From Larkinella punicea (GTDB lineage: Bacteria; Bacteroidota; Bacteroidia; Cytophagales; Spirosomataceae), in the NCBI RefSeq assembly GCF_003334855.1, contig NZ_QOWE01000013.1, positions 124,001-188,000 of the forward strand: a stretch of 64,000 nucleotides of DNA, written 5' to 3'. Position 1 is the stretch's first letter. Every line of letters starts with the position of its first letter. The notes beneath the pieces were generated by a model. It did no database searches. It saw only the letters and a program-made list of their open reading frames with translations, and was not told the origin of the DNA. Position numbers and translations under genes: made by a program. Positions 59,628 to 64,000 of this stretch are shown piece after piece.

Positions 59628-62600
59628 ATGTCAGAATCATTTACCAAAAAAGCGTTTTTCCGGCTTATGAAAATCTCGTTACTCCAGTTTGTTGTGATGG
59701 GTATTGTAACCGGGGTGTGTTATGCTCATCCGGCCCGGGCCCAGGAATTGCTACAGGAACGTATTACGCTAACCGTTAAAAACGGAAATCTCAAAACCGT
59801 ACTCCAAAACATCGAAAAACAGGCACATGTCATCTTTTCGTACCAAAAAGAGGTCATTTTGGAGGAAAAAGTCACGGTTCAGTTTGTCAACGAAACGCTG
59901 GAAAGCGTGCTTGGTAGCTTGCTAACGCCCAGAAAGATTGATTTTCAGCCCTTTAAGAATCGTCAAATTGTGCTGCGCCGTCTTAAAACGTCGGACAAAC
60001 TACCCGACCCGTCCGACCCTTCTCCGGCGGAAACCACCAACGTCCGGCCAGCCGAAGTGAAACTTTCGGGAACCGTTACGGATGAAAAAAGCGTGGGTAT
60101 TCCGGGGGTGAGTGTGGTGCTGAAAGGAAGTACCGTGGGAACCGTTACCGACATCGACGGCAACTATACGCTGTCGATTGCCGACGGTCAGGGAACGCTG
60201 GTATTTTCCTACATCGGCTACATCAGCCAGGAAATTACGATCAATAACCGCACCCTCATCGATGTCGCCCTGCTGCCGGATGTCAAAGCCTTGAGCGAAG
60301 TGGTGGTGGTGGGATATGGCACCCAGAAGAAAAGCGATTTGACCGGCTCCGTCGTCCGGGCCGACATCGAGGCTTTTCGTGAATCGCCCAACGTAAATAT
60401 CGCTCAGTCCCTGCAAGGAACCGTCCCCGGTCTGAATATTGGACAGGTCAGCACCGCCGGCCAAAATCCAACGATATCCATTCGGGGCCGCACCACCATT
60501 AACGGTAACCAGAATGTGTTACTGGTCGTGGATGGGATTATTTTCACCGGCAATTTAAGTGATCTGAACCCGGCCGATATTGAATCGGTTGACGTGCTGA
60601 AAGATCCAAGCAGTATGGCGATCTACGGGGCACAGGCGGCCAACGGCGTCATTCTGATCACGACTAAGGGTGGAAAAAAGAATTCAAAGCCCGTGTTTAA
60701 TTATTCGGGCAGCTACACCACGCAAAATCCTGTCAAGTCCCTGACGCTGTTCGACCGTGAGGGCTACATTGCCAAACTGGCCGATCAAGACTGGAAGAAC
60801 GCGTTTCTGGCCCCGGATTATACGACGCCCAATCCGAACTACAACATCCAGAATTATATCAGCGATCCGCCGATCAGAGAAGGCTATACCAACGGGACAA
60901 ACTACGACTGGTGGGGCAACACCACCAACCCCGGCTTTATCACCGCGCACAACCTGAGCGTAACCGGATCGAGCCAGGACTGGTCCTACTTTCTGTCGGG
61001 TGGATACACCGATCAGAAAGGGTTTATCATCAATGATAAATTCAAACGGATTACTACCCGGATCAATGTGGAAAATACCATTCTGAGCTGGTTAAAAATA
61101 GGGGCGCAGACGTTTGGCTCCTTTTCTGACTATTCCGGTATTTCACCCAGCCTCGGTGGCATCTCGATCATGTCTCCGCTGGTGACGCCTACCGACGCAA
61201 ACGGTAAGTATATTCAAAATCCGCTGGGCACCAACGTCACGAATCCATTTCTGGTGGCGTTAGCCGATGATTTCGATAAACAGAATAACCTCTTCGGTAA
61301 TTTCTACGCCAACATCAATGTCCCCTTCATAAAAGGCTTGACCTACCGGATTAACTACGGCCATAATTACGCCTGGGAACGGCATTATAGCAGCAATCCC
61401 TACTCAAACGGGGGGACGGGAGAAGCGTACAAGATTAACGCGAACTCCTACGACTGGACGTTTGATAACATCGTCAATTACAAAAAGACGTTCAAGAATG
61501 TGCATAGTATTGATGTAACTCTGGTGGCTGGTCGCCGGGCCAGAAACTTTGAAGAATCCAATGCGACCGGTACCAATTTCAACAGCCTTCAGCTCAGCTA
61601 CAATGACCTGAGTCAGGCCACGATTCAACGAATTACGTCCTCGGCCTGGAAGGAGAGCTATCTGTATCAGATGGGCCGTATCAACTATGAGTTTAACTAC
61701 AAATATTTACTCACTGCCACGTTGCGTCAGGATGGTTTTTCCGGCTTCGCCGAAAACAAGAAAACCGCCTTATTCCCGTCAATCGGTTTTGGCTGGGTGT
61801 TGAGTCAGGAAGATTTTCTTAAAGTGAGCGCCATCAATCTGCTCAAACTAAGGGGATCGTACGGGACAAATGGCAACCTGGTCAATCGATACTCGTCGCT
61901 GGCCCGGACGAATATTTACCCCGCCTATGTGTTTGGAGACGGCGGTTCCACGGCCTTTGGTCAGCAGATTACTACATTAGCCAATCCCAACCTGTCGTGG
62001 GAAACGACGACTGGATTCAATTTTGGACTTGACTTTTCGCTGTTAAAGAACCGGATTTCCGGCAGTGTCGACTATTACCGAACCACAACCAGCAACCTGA
62101 TATTCAACGTGAATATTCCGGTCGTGACGGGATTTAACCAGATTATATCGAACGTCGGCAACATTGCAAACCGGGGCGTTGAGTTTGTTCTGAACGGCAA
62201 GGCGATTACCGGCAAAAATCTCAACTGGACGATCAATGTTAACCTGGCGGCCAACCGGAACCGGATCGTATCGCTGTTGGGACAGGATAATGACCAGAAT
62301 GGCGTCGAAGATGATTTAGTCGCCAACGGGTTGTTTATCGGCAAATCCATCGGGGCGATTTATGATTACGAATCGGGGGGGATTATTCAGTTAGGGGAAG
62401 AAGCACCCAAGGGTTACTTTGTGGGTACGCACCGGATTATCGATCAAAACGGCGATGGTTTTACCGATGCCAATGACCGGGTTATTCAGGGTCGAACCGA
62501 ACCGGCCTATAATTTCGGTATTCTGAATGAATTCAGCTACCGCAACTTTACCCTCCGATTTTTCATCAATTCCATCCAGGGGGGCAGAGACGGTTACCGG

Positions 62601-62975
62601 AAAATGAATATGCCAACCGCATTGGGGGTTGGGGACAACATCCGACGAAATAATTTCTGGAGAGAATTCGACTACTGGACACCTTCCAATCCGGGGGCAC
62701 GTTACCGGGCACTTGACCAGGGTGCAGCCATCGAATACAACTACTATGGCGACCGTAGCTTTGTCCGGTTGCAGGATGTTACCCTGTCGTATTCGCTTGG
62801 CCAACCGTTAACAAAAAAGATGGGCATGCAGGGTGTCAAGGTATTTGTGAGTGGGAAAAATCTGGCCACCTGGACCAAATGGCAGGGCTGGGACCCCGAA
62901 ACCGGAGACGGATTATTAGTCAACGGACGACCGATTATGAAAGGTGTTTCTGTGGGTCTGGATGTACGTTTTTAA
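59628..62975 (+). CDS. SusC/RagA TonB-linked outer-membrane protein with STN domain
   Basis: The ATG at 59628 is preferred. The 1115-residue protein has a signal region (LMKISLLQFVVMGIVTGVC), an STN domain (ITLTVKNGNLKTVLQNIEKQ, SYQKEVI), a carboxypeptidase-like domain (SGTVTDEKSVGIPGVSVVLKG), the plug start EVVVVGYGTQKKSDLTGSV near 222 and a long barrel that ends VGLDVRF. Like the receptor at 17109, it imports a large substrate with TonB energy and signals through FecR. The two receptors share layout but not substrate-loop sequence, so they likely bind different compounds. SusD begins 18 bases downstream. Confidence 0.96.
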   Translation: MSESFTKKAFFRLMKISLLQFVVMGIVTGVCYAHPARAQELLQERITLTVKNGNLKTVLQNIEKQAHVIFSYQKEVILEEKVTVQFVNETLESVLGSLLTPRKIDFQPFKNRQIVLRRLKTSDKLPDPSDPSPAETTNVRPAEVKLSGTVTDEKSVGIPGVSVVLKGSTVGTVTDIDGNYTLSIADGQGTLVFSYIGYISQEITINNRTLIDVALLPDVKALSEVVVVGYGTQKKSDLTGSVVRADIEAFRESPNVNIAQSLQGTVPGLNIGQVSTAGQNPTISIRGRTTINGNQNVLLVVDGIIFTGNLSDLNPADIESVDVLKDPSSMAIYGAQAANGVILITTKGGKKNSKPVFNYSGSYTTQNPVKSLTLFDREGYIAKLADQDWKNAFLAPDYTTPNPNYNIQNYISDPPIREGYTNGTNYDWWGNTTNPGFITAHNLSVTGSSQDWSYFLSGGYTDQKGFIINDKFKRITTRINVENTILSWLKIGAQTFGSFSDYSGISPSLGGISIMSPLVTPTDANGKYIQNPLGTNVTNPFLVALADDFDKQNNLFGNFYANINVPFIKGLTYRINYGHNYAWERHYSSNPYSNGGTGEAYKINANSYDWTFDNIVNYKKTFKNVHSIDVTLVAGRRARNFEESNATGTNFNSLQLSYNDLSQATIQRITSSAWKESYLYQMGRINYEFNYKYLLTATLRQDGFSGFAENKKTALFPSIGFGWVLSQEDFLKVSAINLLKLRGSYGTNGNLVNRYSSLARTNIYPAYVFGDGGSTAFGQQITTLANPNLSWETTTGFNFGLDFSLLKNRISGSVDYYRTTTSNLIFNVNIPVVTGFNQIISNVGNIANRGVEFVLNGKAITGKNLNWTINVNLAANRNRIVSLLGQDNDQNGVEDDLVANGLFIGKSIGAIYDYESGGIIQLGEEAPKGYFVGTHRIIDQNGDGFTDANDRVIQGRTEPAYNFGILNEFSYRNFTLRFFINSIQGGRDGYRKMNMPTALGVGDNIRRNNFWREFDYWTPSNPGARYRALDQGAAIEYNYYGDRSFVRLQDVTLSYSLGQPLTKKMGMQGVKVFVSGKNLATWTKWQGWDPETGDGLLVNGRPIMKGVSVGLDVRF

Positions 62976-62993
62976 CCCCTAACTTTTATTGTG

Positions 62994-64000
62994 ATGAAAT
63001 TCATATCCGCTATTCATAAAGTTTTGATAATCTTTACGTTGTTGCTGTTTAGTTGCGATGAAAAGGAGATTTTAAAGGAAGTGCCACTGGATTTTGCCAG
63101 TCCCGAAAACTCCTTCATTAGCATCGGCGATTTCAATTCAGCCATCAATTCACTCTACGACCTGACCCGGGGAACCCTGTCGAGTGGAGAGTTCCGGCCG
63201 CTGGATTATGTCTATGGTACTGACATTGGCTACAATGGTGCGCAGCAGTTGAATGAGCGGTTTGGCAGCTATCCCGCCACGCTAACTCCCATATCAGAAG
63301 TGGCCCTGTTTCACTGGCAGCAGTATTACAAGATCATTTCGAGTGCCAACATCATTCTGAATCGGATGCAGAAATCGTCCCTGAGCCAGACTGAAAAAAC
63401 CGCCGTAGAGGCAGAAACCCGCTTGTTCAGGGGACTGGCTTACCGGAATCTGGCTCATTTATACGGTGGAGTGCCCATTGAACTGGAAGAGGTCAGTTCG
63501 CCCAAAACGAATTATACGCGTTCGAGTCGGGAGCAAGTTTACCAGCAGGCTGCTACTGACCTGGAGTTTGCCGCAGCGAACCTGCCCAACATCAACCAGG
63601 TAAAAGACGGCAAGGTATCGGTTCAGGCGGCCAACCACCTGCTCGCCGAATCGTATGTTTGTTTAAAGCGGTACGACGATGCGGTGAAAGCCGCCACGGC
63701 TGTCATTACCAATTCGAATCTGGCCCTGATGAAACAACGGTTTGGGTCGTTGGCAAAAGAACCGGGCGATGTCTATTGGGACCTTTTCCGCCGGTATAAC
63801 CAGAATCGAAGTGCGGGCAACACCGAAGGCATATGGGTGTTCCAATACGAAGTGGATGTACTGGGGGGCGTGGTGCGGTCCTCGGCCCTGGCTGGACCCA
63901 TGCTGGAACGGGACCATGCTCCCCGGCCGTATAGCTTTACCTATAAAGACCCTACGGGTGTTTATCCATTTTTACAACTGGCCGTTTCGGACTATACCGG
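62994..64000 (+). CDS. RagB/SusD-family lipoprotein, 3' end outside window
   Basis: The frame from the ATG at 62994 is open to the right edge. It starts with a lipoprotein signal (MKFISAIHKVLIIFTLLLFSC). The visible 335 residues show SusD marks: DFNSAINSLYDLTRG, YYKIISSANIILNRMQ, EAETRLFRGLAYRNLAHLYG followed by GVPIELEEV, and AANHLLAESYVCLKRYDDA. It would be the surface partner of the SusC receptor just upstream. The C-terminal half is not in the window. Confidence 0.94.
   Translation, partial: MKFISAIHKVLIIFTLLLFSCDEKEILKEVPLDFASPENSFISIGDFNSAINSLYDLTRGTLSSGEFRPLDYVYGTDIGYNGAQQLNERFGSYPATLTPISEVALFHWQQYYKIISSANIILNRMQKSSLSQTEKTAVEAETRLFRGLAYRNLAHLYGGVPIELEEVSSPKTNYTRSSREQVYQQAATDLEFAAANLPNINQVKDGKVSVQAANHLLAESYVCLKRYDDAVKAATAVITNSNLALMKQRFGSLAKEPGDVYWDLFRRYNQNRSAGNTEGIWVFQYEVDVLGGVVRSSALAGPMLERDHAPRPYSFTYKDPTGVYPFLQLAVSDYT

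Overview
The window looks like a chromosomal piece of a Bacteroidota bacterium, most likely of the order Cytophagales and close to Spirosoma or Larkinella. This is inferred from two ECF sigma / FecR / SusC / SusD modules, promoters of the Bacteroidota type (TTTG or TTG, then 19-20 bases, then TAnnTTTG), few Shine-Dalgarno sites, moderate GC content, and short intergenic regions that often hold long perfect hairpins. No rRNA, CRISPR array, integrase or transposase gene was seen.

Layout. 1-823: the 3' end of a large uncharacterised protein. 992-10175: ten genes in a row on the minus strand. They are a Uma2-type nuclease, argH, an MFS exporter, a DUF1080 protein, a PD-(D/E)XK protein, a YdcZ-type transporter, manA, an M20 deacylase (probably the arginine-pathway deacylase that partners argH), a trypsin-like protease and a LytTR response regulator. 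10654-15061: an orphan ECF sigma factor, gluconokinase, a lipoprotein joining a haem-c motif to FG-GAP repeats, and a small lipoprotein. 15365-27154: ECF sigma, FecR, SusC, SusD, two FAD-dependent oxidoreductases and a KduD-like dehydrogenase, with long hairpins between several of the genes. 27218-34312: a small acidic protein; a GNAT / unknown / AraC operon; a DUF1080 protein and a hydroxypyruvate-isomerase-like TIM barrel; an AraC regulator; an OmpA-type protein.

34434-44952 is a defence-island cassette on one strand: a PLD-SNF2 helicase, the remnant of a DUF1016 (YhcG) nuclease gene, an Eco57I-type DNA methyltransferase whose recognition region is markedly AT-richer than its flanks, a DUF262 protein, an OLD-like AAA ATPase (DUF3696) and an unknown protein. 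It resembles helicase-methylase-ATPase systems but carries extra parts. 45025-56872: a small secreted protein divergent from a MetR-like LysR regulator, an APC permease, a very large SF1 helicase, a truncated sigma-like protein, a TerC protein, a GT2 glycosyltransferase, and a type III polyketide synthase divergent from a UbiA prenyltransferase.

56991-57434 holds tRNA-Gly(GCC) and a tRNA-Leu(UAA) gene interrupted after U34 by a 236-nt group I intron, rare in this phylum as far as I know. 57617-64000 is a second ECF sigma / FecR / SusC / SusD module that runs off the right edge.

The points most worth a second look are the tRNA-Leu intron, the defence cassette with its mosaic methyltransferase, and the families of long hairpins whose arms vary between copies but always match each other. 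Two of these repeat types also lie in frame inside genes (argH and the SF1 helicase).
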